DNA of 64,000 nt from SSSZ01 sp036732025. Lineage in GTDB: Bacteria > Pseudomonadota > Gammaproteobacteria > Burkholderiales > Rhodocyclaceae. Made by a program: the position numbers and the translations under genes. The stretch spans positions 3,448 to 67,447 of the forward strand of contig DAINDE010000020.1 of the NCBI GenBank assembly GCA_036732025.1, in the 5' to 3' direction. Within the stretch, counting starts at the first letter, position 1. Every line of letters starts with the position of its first letter. The notes beneath the pieces are model-generated. The model worked only from the letters and a program-made list of their open reading frames with translations, searched no databases and was not told the DNA's origin. Shown here piece after piece: positions 51,554 to 60,641 of this stretch.

Positions 51554-54117
51554 ACCGCGTGCCCCCGGCGGCGCAGCAGTTCGCCGATCGCCTCGTCGAT
51601 GGACAGGCCCTGGGCACGCAATTCGTCGATCGGCGCGTTGTCTTCCAACTTGTTGGAGAAGAGCAGGTGGGTCGCCGGATCGAGGATGTTGCGGGCGACG
51701 CCTTCGCCCACGGGGGAAGAGATGTACACCTCGGAGAACACGCCGGCCTCGGTGCGTAGCGAGTTCAACAGCCGCTTCTTCGGTTCGTCCATGGTGAGCC
51801 GGCCCTTCCTATCGAGCATCTCGATGGACTCCGGCTTCTGCCGCAGCAGGAAGACCCAGTCCGAGCAGTTGAAGGCCGCTTCCATCTGCGCCGAGCCGTA
51901 GTAGTCATCGGCGCTTTGGGTCGCCGTGCCGAGTGCGCCGCCGTACTTGCGGGCGCGGCGGGCGGCTTCCTCGATCACGGCGGCCTTGACCGGATCGTCG
52001 GCGCCGATGTCGCCGAGTTGCTGCTTCAACTCGTCGACGAACAGCACCTTGCGCCGGTTGCGGGTCAGGTACATCTCGCCGGTGATCCGGTGCAGCAGCA
52101 GGATGTTGACCACCGCGTGCAGGTCGGGGCGGCGCTTCAACTCCTCGTTCTCGATGACGATAAAGTCGTTGGAAAAATCGACGTTGTTCTTGCCCTCGAA
52201 GAAGCGCTCGTACTGCCCGCCCTTGGCGTAGGGGTTGAGCATGATGGCGAGGTCCTTGATGCGCTGGTCGCCGACCACGCCCAGTTCCTCGATGGTTCCG
52301 CCCTTGAAGGCGTCGCGCAGCCCCGAGATGCGCAGCTCGTTGCCGTATTCGCGCCAGAGCTTCAACACCATCGCCGAGATCGCCTTGTACTGGACCTCTT
52401 CGAGCGCATGCTGCATCGAGCACATCTTGGCGATGCCGGGCACCAGCATGTCGATGTCTTCATTGATGTCGACGATGTGGGTGAAGGGGTCGAGACAGAT
52501 ATCCACGTCGGGCCGGAACTCGATGTAGGTGCCCTTCGCCTTGCGGCAGAGCTTTTCGAAGGAGCGGCCCAAGTCGAGCATCCAGACCTTGGCGCCGATG
52601 GCGCGGTAGGACCAGGCCATCTCGTTCATCAGCACCGACTTGCCCGAGCCGGGGGCGCCGATGATGGCAAAGTTGTAGTTGCCCAGGTCGTTGTCGAAGA
52701 TGTCCAACGTCATCAACTGGCCGCGGCGGCCGCCGAAGACCAGGGCCGGGGTGCGCGTGCCGCGCCACTCGGCGATCAGCGGTGCCATGTGGATGGCGTT
52801 GGCCATGGTCTTGCGCGTGACGCGGCGCATCTTTACGAGGTCCTTGTGGAACTTCTCGGTCAGCGTCATGGGGAGGCTCGCCAGCAAGGCCTGGCGGTGC
52901 ATGTAGGCATCGGCGTTCAACTGGAAGCCGCGGCCGCGCCAGATGGCATTGGCAGCTTCGTGGGCGGCAACCGCTTTCTCGGGGGCGGTGAAGAGGGCGA
53001 GTTGGTGGTAGAGGCTCACCAGGCTGCCGCCGGTATCGATGGCATCGGCCGCAGCGGTCCAGTCGTCCAGTTTCTTTTTCACGTCCGGCATCACGTCGGC
53101 CATCTTCGACTTGGCGTTCTGGGTGGCCCGCACATGGTTGGCGGTGACCACCGACTTGGTGACGTTGGGGTCCAGCACCTGCACGCCCAGGGTGAGCAGG
53201 AAGGGCGCGCTGTACTGCAAGGCCGGCTGCATCAGGTCGCCGATCAGCGACCCCATCTGCCACAGCGCGAAGCGTTCCGGGAAACTCTTGATCGAGAAGA
53301 AGCGCGCCTCCAGCACCTCAGGGCTGGCTTCCTTCCACAGGGTGAGGCCGCTGGGGTGCGGGTCCTGGATGGTGTCGAAGTCCACGATCTGGTCGCGCAA
53401 CTCGCGGCCATCGTCGTAGTGCAGGTCCGGTGCATCGGTCTGGGAGATGCGGTCGGGGTTGGTGAAGAGCGCGCACCAGTTGATGAGGTCGGCGGCATCG
53501 CAGACGCGGTTGGGCAGCGAGGCCGAGCGAAGGGTTGACGACATGGAATCGCGCAGCGCCATCAACTCGTCGCGCTTGTTGAGATCCTCGGGGTCGCCGG
53601 GAAAAGCGACGGAGAGCATCAAGCGGAAATCCCGGATCGTGTAGTGGAAGCCGGCGGTGAGCGACTTCTGTGCGCCTTGCAGCAGGTGGCCGACGCGCTG
53701 GCGGGCGAGTTTCCTGAACAGGTTCCCGTTGCGGGCCGGCCGGCCCCACTGCTTGGCCTGCTCCGCCTGATCCCCGTCCTCGACGCGCAGGTTTGCGTAA
53801 TGGCGCAACTGGGTACGCACCTGGGGCGAGCCGAACAGGTGGAACTGGATGCCGGTGCCGGGGGGACAGTTGGCATAGAGCGAGACCAGGACTTCCGCCA
53901 TGCGCTCGTCGGCGCCCGACTGCGGCATGAGCTCGAGCATGACGCCCATGCTGTCGCGGTTGACGAAGATTTTTTCGGGGGCGAGATAGGCGGAGTAGGG
54001 CAGCCAGTTGGCGAACTGCTCGGCCGGCGTATCGACCGGCTGGGCGAAGGGAAAGCGCTGTGGCTGCCGGCCGTCGCGATGGGGGCCGATCGGGGGATTG
54101 CTGTGGGGGGCGTTCAT
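51550..54117 (-). CDS. traC: Conjugation ATPase TraC (VirB4-like)
   Basis: 855 residues. The N-terminal TraC_F domain starts QRFPFAQPVDTPAEQFANWLPY. The ATPase core has Walker A GAPGSGKS (487-494) and a Walker B-type KVLFVDELKQQLGD. KYGGALGTATQSADDYYGS is also conserved in TraC. It powers pilus assembly at the inner membrane. I chose the ATG at 54117 because GAGG lies 7 bp upstream; an in-frame ATG at 54144 lies inside traV and would add nine residues. Confidence 0.95.
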   Translation of the reverse strand: MNAPHSNPPIGPHRDGRQPQRFPFAQPVDTPAEQFANWLPYSAYLAPEKIFVNRDSMGVMLELMPQSGADERMAEVLVSLYANCPPGTGIQFHLFGSPQVRTQLRHYANLRVEDGDQAEQAKQWGRPARNGNLFRKLARQRVGHLLQGAQKSLTAGFHYTIRDFRLMLSVAFPGDPEDLNKRDELMALRDSMSSTLRSASLPNRVCDAADLINWCALFTNPDRISQTDAPDLHYDDGRELRDQIVDFDTIQDPHPSGLTLWKEASPEVLEARFFSIKSFPERFALWQMGSLIGDLMQPALQYSAPFLLTLGVQVLDPNVTKSVVTANHVRATQNAKSKMADVMPDVKKKLDDWTAAADAIDTGGSLVSLYHQLALFTAPEKAVAAHEAANAIWRGRGFQLNADAYMHRQALLASLPMTLTEKFHKDLVKMRRVTRKTMANAIHMAPLIAEWRGTRTPALVFGGRRGQLMTLDIFDNDLGNYNFAIIGAPGSGKSVLMNEMAWSYRAIGAKVWMLDLGRSFEKLCRKAKGTYIEFRPDVDICLDPFTHIVDINEDIDMLVPGIAKMCSMQHALEEVQYKAISAMVLKLWREYGNELRISGLRDAFKGGTIEELGVVGDQRIKDLAIMLNPYAKGGQYERFFEGKNNVDFSNDFIVIENEELKRRPDLHAVVNILLLHRITGEMYLTRNRRKVLFVDELKQQLGDIGADDPVKAAVIEEAARRARKYGGALGTATQSADDYYGSAQMEAAFNCSDWVFLLRQKPESIEMLDRKGRLTMDEPKKRLLNSLRTEAGVFSEVYISSPVGEGVARNILDPATHLLFSNKLEDNAPIDELRAQGLSIDEAIGELLRRRGHAV

Positions 54118-54124
54118 GGCGACC

Positions 54125-54712
54125 TCACTGCGGACGGTTGGCATTGGGCCCGGCGAACGGGGGCCGTTGCGGCAACATCGGCGCGGCCTGCGCGTTGGTG
54201 CCGGCGTTCGGCCCGGCCGGGGTTTCCGTTGCTGACTTGGGTGGCGCCTTTAGTGGCGCATAGGCGTCGCGGATCTGGCGCTGGACGTGGTCGATCAGCC
54301 ACTGGCCGTTGTCCACCTGGACATAGACGTAGCCCTGGTCGTAGAGATCGCCGTCGGCGTCTTCCCAGGGCTTGATCCACAAGCGCAGCAGGCGGGCCTG
54401 GGAGCGCAAGGGGCTGGGCGTAACGGTCGGGTCGGAAATGCTGGCAGCGCCGGACGAGGGGGCGGGCAGGGCTGATTCGGGAGGATTCGCTTCGGAGGCT
54501 TCTTTTCGTGGGGCGGCCGACCGTTTGGCCCGTTGGCCGGGCAGGTTGTTGTGGACGGCGTTGGCGTAGGTACCCGACACCGAGTCGCAGGCGACACCCT
54601 CCGGGGCCTTGCAGGCGTACTTCGAGTCGCCGCCCAATCCGGACATGTTCATGCAGGCGCCCAAGGGGAGCAGCAGGCAGAGGGCGCCGATGCGCAGCAC
54701 GAGCGTCTTCAT
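54125..54712 (-). CDS. traV: Conjugative lipoprotein TraV
   Basis: 195 residues. A lipoprotein signal peptide ends in LGAC (C20, lipobox LPLGAC). The TraV core follows as YACKAPEGVACDSVSGTYANAV. A later domain, LLRLWIKPWEDADGDLYDQGYVYVQVDNGQWLIDHVQR, is typical of TraV in ICE systems. It anchors the TraK-TraB core complex to the outer membrane (VirB7-like). The ATG overlaps the dsbC stop by 4 bp. Confidence 0.92.
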   Translation of the reverse strand: MKTLVLRIGALCLLLPLGACMNMSGLGGDSKYACKAPEGVACDSVSGTYANAVHNNLPGQRAKRSAAPRKEASEANPPESALPAPSSGAASISDPTVTPSPLRSQARLLRLWIKPWEDADGDLYDQGYVYVQVDNGQWLIDHVQRQIRDAYAPLKAPPKSATETPAGPNAGTNAQAAPMLPQRPPFAGPNANRPQ

Positions 54713-55545
54713 GGCTGCTGCTCCGCGGTGGCTTGCGGCGTCGTTGGTGAAGAGACCTGCGCGAGGCGTGCTTCCAGCACCGCACGTCCCACGAAGCCCT
54801 CGGTGCGGCTGCCGTCCTCCCAGATCAGGGTGGGCGTGCCTTGGATGCCGAGTTGGTGGGCCAGTCCGAGGTTGCGGGCGATCGGGTGGTCGCAGGCGGC
54901 ATCGATCTTGAGCGCGCTGTCGTCGCCGTGGAGCATCAGGCGCTGCCAGGCTGCTGCGCGATCGCCCGCGCACCAGATGGCGATGGGCTTGGCGTCGCCT
55001 TGGAACGGGACGAGGAAGGTGTAGAGGGTGACGTTGTCGAGGCCGGCCAGTTCGGGCTCCAGTTGCTTGCAATAGGGGCAGTTGGGATCGCTGAAGACGG
55101 CCACCTTGCGCTGGCCATTGCCGCGGACCGTCTTGATCGCATCACTGAGCGGCAGTTGATCGAAGGCGATGGGGGCCGCTGCCGTGCGCACGCTTTCCGG
55201 GGCCGATCCGCGGGCGCCATTCACGCCGTTGGCCTGCGTCAGTTTCGGGCCGGTGATGTCGCGCAGGGTCTCGGTATCGAACAGGCGGCCGAAGAGGAAG
55301 TAGCGCGGGTTGCTGGCCGAGACGTAGGCCACGTTGCCGTTCATCCACACTTCATAGAGGCCGCCGATGGGCGAGCGGGTGAGCTCGGTGAAGTGCGTGC
55401 CCGGATGGGCTTTCTGCAAGGCCGCCAGCAGGCGCTTCTCGTCGGGCGTGGCGGCGTCGGCGCCGGCGAATGGTCCGAGGAGTGTCGCGCTCAGGGCCGC
55501 GACGAGCACGCGCCGGGGCCGGCACACTGATTCAGTAGTTGCCAT
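54709..55545 (-). CDS. dsbC: DsbC-like disulfide isomerase of the transfer operon
   Basis: 278 residues: a signal peptide (VLVAALSATLLGPFAGADA), an N-terminal dimerisation domain (LYEVWMNGNVAYVSASNPRYFLFGRLFDTETLRDIT) and a thioredoxin domain with CPYC at 156-159 (FSDPNCPYCKQLEPEL) and cis-Pro in GIQGTPTLIWEDG. Periplasmic DsbC shuffles disulfides. SXT-like elements carry a homologue in the same area. It probably serves TraN, TraU and TraH. The start overlaps traB by 14 bp. Confidence 0.92.
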   Translation of the reverse strand: MATTESVCRPRRVLVAALSATLLGPFAGADAATPDEKRLLAALQKAHPGTHFTELTRSPIGGLYEVWMNGNVAYVSASNPRYFLFGRLFDTETLRDITGPKLTQANGVNGARGSAPESVRTAAAPIAFDQLPLSDAIKTVRGNGQRKVAVFSDPNCPYCKQLEPELAGLDNVTLYTFLVPFQGDAKPIAIWCAGDRAAAWQRLMLHGDDSALKIDAACDHPIARNLGLAHQLGIQGTPTLIWEDGSRTEGFVGRAVLEARLAQVSSPTTPQATAEQQP

Positions 55546-56956
55546 CGTCGGAGGTCTCCAGATAGCGGGTTTCGGGGGAGTTCGGGGAGTGGGCGAGGCG
55601 CGCGGAAGACGGGTCGCCCGCCGCCATGGGGACGTCGATGCGCACGCCCTTGGTGATCACCACGTCGACTTCGCGGCCGGCATCGACCTCGATGACCGGG
55701 AAGGTGTTCTCGGCGAGCTTGATGTAGTACTGGGCCAGCCGGTCCAGGGCCTTGCCGACGCCGCTGCCGAGACCGGCGCGGTAGGCTTCGGCCCCCGTGG
55801 CGCTGGCGACCGTGCCCAGCGCCGAGGTGCTGTATTCCGTCGACGAGGTGGCCAGGCCCTGGCCGATGCCGCTGACCACGCCGGCCAGCAGCGCATTGGC
55901 GAGCATCTGGCCCTGCTTGGTGACCAGGCGTCCGCGCATGCCGACCTTGCCGTCCTCGCCATAGACGCTGCCCTGGATCTTCACTTCCAGCGTCACGCCG
56001 TCGGCGCGCACGCAGGACAGGCTCTCGGTGCGCAGGTAGGCGCGCTCGGAGCTGATGTCGCCGTAGCCGGCTGCGATCACGAAGCACTCGCGGTATTCGG
56101 CGCGAAAGCGGTTGGGCAGGACCGAGTTGTCCGAAAGGCGGATCAGGACTGGGTGGGGATTGGACTGGGACTGGCCGCCGGTCGGCGCATCCAGCCCGCC
56201 CAGCAGCGTGCCGCGGGTAAAACTCACCGGCAGGAAGGTGGAGACGGTCCGGGCAAGTGCTTGCGACGTGCCACCCGAGGCCGGGTCCGAATTGACACCG
56301 GTGTTCGCGATCGGAGCGCCAGTGCCGGTGCGGGATCGGTCCGCGACGGTGATGCGCGTGATCGCGGGCTGCGGCGCCGCCAGCGGTGTCGGTAGCAAGG
56401 CGTCGCCTGGGGTGCCGCTTGGCATCGCGGCGGCGGGCGAACCCTTGGAAGGCGGCGGGGCGGGGGGCAGGCTCGCCGCCGGCGGCAAGGTGTTCGGCGT
56501 AGCCGCGACGGGGGTGGGCGCCGCCGGGGTGGCGGCCGCTTGCTGTGCCGAGGTCAGCCGCTGTTCCAGGTCCGCGAAGCGCTGCATGGTCTTCGCTTCG
56601 AAGGCTTGGGCATTCTTGTTGAGCCGCCCTTGCTCTTCGCGTTCGTTCTCGTACTGGGCGAGCTTGCGTCCGGCCGTGCCGACCCATTGATCCACCGGAT
56701 TGACCTGGCCGCCGGGTGGCATGACGTCGATGTTGGTGACTGCACTCGGTTGCCCGGCGGACGCTTGGGCGGCGCCGGTCTTCGGCGGGTTGCCGGTAAA
56801 GGCGAAGATCAGCCAGAGCAGCCCGACTCCGCCGGCCAACAAAGCGCTGAGCATGGCGTATTGGCGTTGCCGGGGGGAGAGGTGCTGCAGTACGTGCTGC
56901 GACAGACGCTGCGGCCAGCCGCGCAGGGCCTGGAAGGAGGGCTGCGGCGTGGTCAT
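55532..56956 (-). CDS. traB: Conjugative transfer protein TraB (VirB10-like)
   Basis: 474 residues: a cytoplasmic N-terminus, one membrane helix (AMLSALLAGGVGLLWLIFAF), a coiled coil (YENEREEQGRLNKNAQAFEAKTMQRFADLEQRLTSAQ), a Pro/Ala-rich spacer, and the C-terminal VirB10-type beta barrel (GVTLEVKIQGSVYGEDGKVGMRGRLVTKQGQ; EVDVVITKGVRI). It spans both membranes in the core complex with TraK and TraV. It overlaps traK by 4 bp. Confidence 0.93.
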   Translation of the reverse strand: MTTPQPSFQALRGWPQRLSQHVLQHLSPRQRQYAMLSALLAGGVGLLWLIFAFTGNPPKTGAAQASAGQPSAVTNIDVMPPGGQVNPVDQWVGTAGRKLAQYENEREEQGRLNKNAQAFEAKTMQRFADLEQRLTSAQQAAATPAAPTPVAATPNTLPPAASLPPAPPPSKGSPAAAMPSGTPGDALLPTPLAAPQPAITRITVADRSRTGTGAPIANTGVNSDPASGGTSQALARTVSTFLPVSFTRGTLLGGLDAPTGGQSQSNPHPVLIRLSDNSVLPNRFRAEYRECFVIAAGYGDISSERAYLRTESLSCVRADGVTLEVKIQGSVYGEDGKVGMRGRLVTKQGQMLANALLAGVVSGIGQGLATSSTEYSTSALGTVASATGAEAYRAGLGSGVGKALDRLAQYYIKLAENTFPVIEVDAGREVDVVITKGVRIDVPMAAGDPSSARLAHSPNSPETRYLETSDDGNY

Positions 56957-57846
56957 GGCGCCTCTCCTCGGCGGATCACGTAGACGCTGGTGCTCTCGCC
57001 GGGGCGTAGGTTGTGCTGCTCGATGCTGACACCGGCGACGCCGCCGGCCTCGCGATCGAACTCCGGTTCGGCCAGCACCATGGGGGCATTGCTGACGTTC
57101 TGCAGCAGATACTTCTCGCCGATCAGGCCGCGCCCTTCATACTGGCGTACCAGCGAGAAGCGCGCTTCGATCCACAGGGGGACCGAGCGCTGAGTCTCGT
57201 CGACCCGGACGTCGGGCGGCACCCGGTCCGAAGCCATCGCCACCAGCAGCGCTTTCATGGCGCGGACCGGGTTGGGTGACGATCCGGCTCCGGCCTGGGC
57301 CACGGTGGCTGCCTTCAACGCCCGGGGCGTCCTGTCGCGGATGACGATGGTGTCGGCGGGCGTGTCGGCGCGGCGCAGCAGCAGCGTGTAGGTGGTGCTC
57401 GCCGAGGAGACGAAGAGGTTGATCGGTTTCACGGAATCGCCGACCGGGCGAACGTAGATTTCGCCCTTCTCGCGGTCGCACTCCAGCACGACCTCGCCGG
57501 CCGGATTGATCGCCGAACTGACACCGCCGCCGGGCGCTGTGCTGCTCATGCCCTGCGTGGCAGGAAGGGCCGTCGCCGCGCCGCAATGACTCGAATGGAT
57601 GTTGCCGAACACGTCAGTGATCGGCGCCCCGTCGATGCGGATGCGGGTCGGCTCCTTGATCGACACGATGGCTTCGACCGACACGCCGTCGCTGGCCTCG
57701 ACGATCTGCAGCGCTTGGGCGGGCAGGGCCGTCAAGGTGGCGGTGGCGGCCGTGGCGGCGATTGCAGCACTCATCGCCCATCCGTGCCGAGGCACCAGGA
57801 CGAACCGATGCGAGGATCGGACTTGGGTTGGTTCAGTTGCCGGCAT
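56953..57846 (-). CDS. traK: Conjugative transfer protein TraK (VirB9/secretin-like)
   Basis: 297 residues. AAGGAGGTG just upstream fixes the ATG at 57846, inside the end of traE. A basic N-region and hydrophobic core (SAAIAATAATATLTALPAQA) form a long signal peptide. LQIVEASDGVSVEAIVSIKEPTRIRIDGAPITDVFG, YVRPVGDSVKPINLFVSS and a conserved C-terminal beta domain (YLLQNVSNAPMVLAEPEFD) are typical of TraK. It forms the outer-membrane core with TraB and TraV. Confidence 0.92.
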   Translation of the reverse strand: MPATEPTQVRSSHRFVLVPRHGWAMSAAIAATAATATLTALPAQALQIVEASDGVSVEAIVSIKEPTRIRIDGAPITDVFGNIHSSHCGAATALPATQGMSSTAPGGGVSSAINPAGEVVLECDREKGEIYVRPVGDSVKPINLFVSSASTTYTLLLRRADTPADTIVIRDRTPRALKAATVAQAGAGSSPNPVRAMKALLVAMASDRVPPDVRVDETQRSVPLWIEARFSLVRQYEGRGLIGEKYLLQNVSNAPMVLAEPEFDREAGGVAGVSIEQHNLRPGESTSVYVIRRGEAP

Positions 57847-58399
57847 TGGGCACCTCCTTGAAACTCTTCAAATGCATGCGCGCACCGGCGTAGCTGAACT
57901 CGACCCGGTAGGCCTTGAGGTCGTTGGCGGTCTCGAAGCCGTTGACCAGGGTGCGCAGGCGCCCGCGGATGACGATGCTCTGGCCTTCTTCGCTGGGGAC
58001 GAGTTGCTGGGGCGCGAATACGGTGGCGGCGTTGATGCGCTTCAAGCGTTCGGCCTCCACTTCCTGCCGCGTCTTGAGCGGGCCGTACTGATCGGGTTCG
58101 ACGTAGCCGAGCAGGATGTCCTTCTTCCAGTCGATCGAGGCCGGCGTCACGTCGAGCACCAGCCAGGCGATGAAGCTCCCCATCTGCTCGAGGTATTCGT
58201 TGCTGGCCTGGTCGCGGGTGACCCAGAAGGTCTTGTTGAGCGAGGGCGGCACGACCACGGTGCGCACCGTCCCCAACAGGTTGAGGATCACCACCAGGGC
58301 GAGGATCTGGCCGGCAGCGAGCACGCCGACCGCCAGGCCCAGCCCGCGATTGCGGCGCCGCATTTCCTTGATGTCGCCGTTGAGCCGTTCGAAGTCCAT
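57833..58399 (-). CDS. traE: Conjugative transfer protein TraE (VirB5/VirB8-like)
   Basis: 188 residues with one N-terminal membrane helix (GLGLAVGVLAAGQILALVVILNLL) and a periplasmic domain (VVVPPSLNKTFWVTRDQASNEYLEQMGSFIAWLVLDVTPASIDWKK, RLRTLVNGFETANDLKAYRVEFSYAGARMHLKSFKEV) matching the TraE family. GGGAGAAAG precedes the ATG. Order traA-L-E-K-B is that of F-type systems. Confidence 0.93.
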   Translation of the reverse strand: MDFERLNGDIKEMRRRNRGLGLAVGVLAAGQILALVVILNLLGTVRTVVVPPSLNKTFWVTRDQASNEYLEQMGSFIAWLVLDVTPASIDWKKDILLGYVEPDQYGPLKTRQEVEAERLKRINAATVFAPQQLVPSEEGQSIVIRGRLRTLVNGFETANDLKAYRVEFSYAGARMHLKSFKEVPNAGN

Positions 58400-58414
58400 G
58401 GGCTTTCTCCCGGC

Positions 58415-58714
58415 TCAGCCGACCATGCGGTGGATGTGCGACGGCGGCGTGGCGCGCATCGCGGTCATCGGACTGGCGGGCAGGTGCCAGTACAGCCAGT
58501 GGATAGCTAAGGCCGGGTGCTTGTCCGCCTTGAGGCGCGACATCCAGCGCGAGACGAAGATGCCAACCGCCACGCAGACGCCGAAGGACAGTCTGCTGCT
58601 GGATAGATAGCCGACGAAAAACATGAACAGGATCGGCGCGGCGACATCGACATCCCAGAAGCCGATCTTCCATTGGTCATCGAGACGCCGTGGGATATAG
58701 GTGTCCGCTTGCAT
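58415..58714 (-). CDS. traL: Conjugative transfer protein TraL
   Basis: 99 residues: YIPRRLDDQWKIGFWDVDVAAPILFMFFVGYLSSSRLSFGVCVAVGIFVSRWMSRLKADKHPALAIHWLYWHLP. The PRRLDDQ opening, two hydrophobic helices and the KADKHP...HWLYWHLP end are TraL hallmarks. It is an inner-membrane protein (VirB3-like). CAGGAGA lies before the ATG. It sits 28 bp after the pilin gene. Confidence 0.93.
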   Translation of the reverse strand: MQADTYIPRRLDDQWKIGFWDVDVAAPILFMFFVGYLSSSRLSFGVCVAVGIFVSRWMSRLKADKHPALAIHWLYWHLPASPMTAMRATPPSHIHRMVG

Positions 58715-58742
58715 GTCGGTCTCCTGGGTGTCGATGCGAGCG

Positions 58743-59093
58743 TCAGACCACCGCGCCCATGATCGCGCCGGCGATCACGAGACCCACGGCGGCGAAGATG
58801 GCGAGGCCGACGTAAAACAGGACTGGGCCGAAGTTGCGTAGCGCGGAGAGCGAGATGAGCGCGACTACGAAACCGACGAATCCGACCAGAGCCTTGATTC
58901 CCGGTCCGAGCGCGGCGATCTGGGTCAGGGCCGAGGTGAGCGGTCCGGTGATGCCGGTGAAGGCGACCAGATCCAGGGCGTAGCCGGGAAAGGCGGTGCC
59001 GAGGCCGACGACGATCATCGCCAGCAGCATCGCGACGGTGATCGGCTTGCGGGTGGCGACGCGGGGGGAAGAAACAAGCACAGCAGTGTTCAT
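58743..59093 (-). CDS. traA: Putative conjugative pilin (TraA/TrbC-like)
   Basis: 116 residues from an ATG with CGGAGG 6 bp upstream. A long leader with a basic n-region (VSSPRVATRKPITVAMLLAMIVVGLGTAFPGYA) is followed by a small hydrophobic mature part with two membrane helices separated by a short polar turn (GIKALVGFVGFVVALISLSAL-RNFGP-VLFYVGLAIFAAVGLVIAGAIM), the layout of F/VirB2-type pilins. It is placed directly before traL, as in F. A dedicated S26 peptidase lies downstream. The family call is by topology and order rather than strong sequence identity. Confidence 0.78.
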   Translation of the reverse strand: MNTAVLVSSPRVATRKPITVAMLLAMIVVGLGTAFPGYALDLVAFTGITGPLTSALTQIAALGPGIKALVGFVGFVVALISLSALRNFGPVLFYVGLAIFAAVGLVIAGAIMGAVV

Positions 59094-59233
59094 GAAAACC
59101 TCCGGGCATGGGTGGAGCGTTGAAAATGGGATAGGGGTAGGAAGGCGGGTGGGCGTACGGACGCGCCTGCGGGTGGGAGCGCGAGCGCTCGACGGGTGAA
59201 TGACTGGTATGTGAGCGGGCGACCGGTGAGGCG
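59094..59233. other. Gap between the OmpA-like gene and the pilin gene
   Basis: 140 bp without a gene. It contains the inverted repeat GAGCGC-GA-GCGCTC (59177-59190) and several CCCACCCGC-like runs on the minus strand. No terminator T-run and no convincing promoter are seen. The hairpin could tune expression of the pilin relative to the genes upstream. Confidence 0.4.
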
Positions 59234-59914
59234 TCATGGCAGCTCCTCGCCACTCATCTGAAAAATCACCTCGGCCCGGCGGTTCTGCGTGCGGCCGGCC
59301 AAGGTGTCGTTCGAGGCGATGAAGCAGCACGCCCCTCGCGTCTGCAGCGTCAGCGTGGCGGCCAGCGTCGGATGGGTCTTGCGGAGGTGGTCGCGAACCG
59401 CGAGGGCACGGGCGAGGGCCAGCGATTCATTGAAAGCTAACGGCCCGGTACTGTCGGTGCGGCCGACGATCTTGATGCGGCGCACGTGGAGATGGTCGCC
59501 CATGGCCCGGTTCAGTTGGGAACGCGCGGCGGCGCTCAGCTTGGCGCTGCCCAGGCCGAACTGCACGATGACCGTGCGCGAGCTTTCCGCCTCCGTTGCA
59601 GGGTCTTGCGCCAAAGGTGCGGGGGCGACGGATTCGGCCGGGGTGACTGCGGCTTCGCGCGCGATCGGCTGGCTGGGTGTGTCCGGCGCGAGTGTCTTGG
59701 GTGTGCGGGTGGGGCATGCCGGGGGCACGCACTTCGCGAAACTGGCCCGGCGGCCGAAGTCGAGCTGGGCCAACTGCGCAGGCGTCGCCGCGTGCGTCCC
59801 CAATTTGGTCTCGGCCGGCACCGATGTGCGGAACAGGCTGCACGACGATGCGAGGGCGATGCAGCAGGCGATGAAACCGAGCTCAGCGACGCGGTGCAGG
59901 AAGCGGGCTGTCAT
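59234..59914 (-). CDS. OmpA-like peptidoglycan-associated lipoprotein
   Basis: 226 residues from the ATG overlapping the transglycosylase stop (ATGA). The N-terminal signal (RVAELGFIACCIALASSC) ends in a lipobox-like LASSC (C25). A proline-rich linker leads to an OmpA domain at the C-terminus: VQFGLGSAKLSAAARSQLNRAM, IKIVGRTDSTGPLAFNESLALARALAVRDHL, RTQNRRAEVIF. The peptidoglycan-binding Asp and Arg are in the GRTDSTG and NRRAEV segments. It may tie the secretion channel to the cell wall. Confidence 0.87.
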   Translation of the reverse strand: MTARFLHRVAELGFIACCIALASSCSLFRTSVPAETKLGTHAATPAQLAQLDFGRRASFAKCVPPACPTRTPKTLAPDTPSQPIAREAAVTPAESVAPAPLAQDPATEAESSRTVIVQFGLGSAKLSAAARSQLNRAMGDHLHVRRIKIVGRTDSTGPLAFNESLALARALAVRDHLRKTHPTLAATLTLQTRGACCFIASNDTLAGRTQNRRAEVIFQMSGEELP

Positions 59915-60450
59915 GGTGAGACCCTCACCGACATCAGGGCGGGAATCGTTGTCGCCGTCGATACCAAGTGTTTGCCCAACTGCGCGCTGCGTTGTGCAGG
60001 TAACTGGCGGTACACCCGCCAGGCGTATTGGGCGCGGGCCTCGATGCAGTCCTTGCCCTTGAGTTGCGAGCAGGCCGCGTTGTAGGCGCCGACGGCATCC
60101 CACGTCGCCCCCCGCCGAGAAAAGCTGTCGGCCAGCAGCCATGCGCCGACCCGGATGTTGGTGCAGGGATCAAATAGATCGGTTTCCCGGATGCCGTGAC
60201 GGGACAGGGTCTGCAGGTGGCCGCTGTTGATCTGCATGAGGCCGATGTCGTAGGACCCGGAGCGCTGGAGGTGCGAGCGGTTGACGGCCTGGGGGTTCAG
60301 GTTCGACTCGACCCGGGCAACGGCATAGAGCAGGTCGGCCGAGATGCCATAACGTTGGGCAGCTTCCTCCCAGCAGGCCTGTGCCTGAGCGGGCACGGTC
60401 GTCAGGACGGCCAAGGCGGTCAGACCAGCAAAGTACAGCGGCAGACGCAT
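59911..60450 (-). CDS. VirB1-like lytic transglycosylase
   Basis: 179 residues: a signal peptide (LYFAGLTALAVLTTVPAQAQA) and an SLT domain with the catalytic glutamate Glu48 in VARVESNLNPQAVN, GSYDIGLMQINSGHL and VGAYNAACS. It locally opens peptidoglycan so the transfer channel can cross the wall. GAGAGGTG precedes the ATG. It starts the run of overlapping genes leading to the pilin. Confidence 0.93.
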   Translation of the reverse strand: MRLPLYFAGLTALAVLTTVPAQAQACWEEAAQRYGISADLLYAVARVESNLNPQAVNRSHLQRSGSYDIGLMQINSGHLQTLSRHGIRETDLFDPCTNIRVGAWLLADSFSRRGATWDAVGAYNAACSQLKGKDCIEARAQYAWRVYRQLPAQRSAQLGKHLVSTATTIPALMSVRVSP

Positions 60451-60641
60451 GAGTCACCTCTCCAACGAAACCGGAACGACCCGCCGAGGGGCGGGCAGCG
60501 AGATCTGGGCCGTCGGCGGTGTGCGGACGGTCAGGATCGGGTTCGGGTAGGTCCGGCTTCTAGCCGGGCAGGGTGACGGTGAGCGAGCGGGTCAGGAGCG
60601 GGTGGATGCCAGTCGGGACACCAGTTGAGGCGCCGCAAGCC

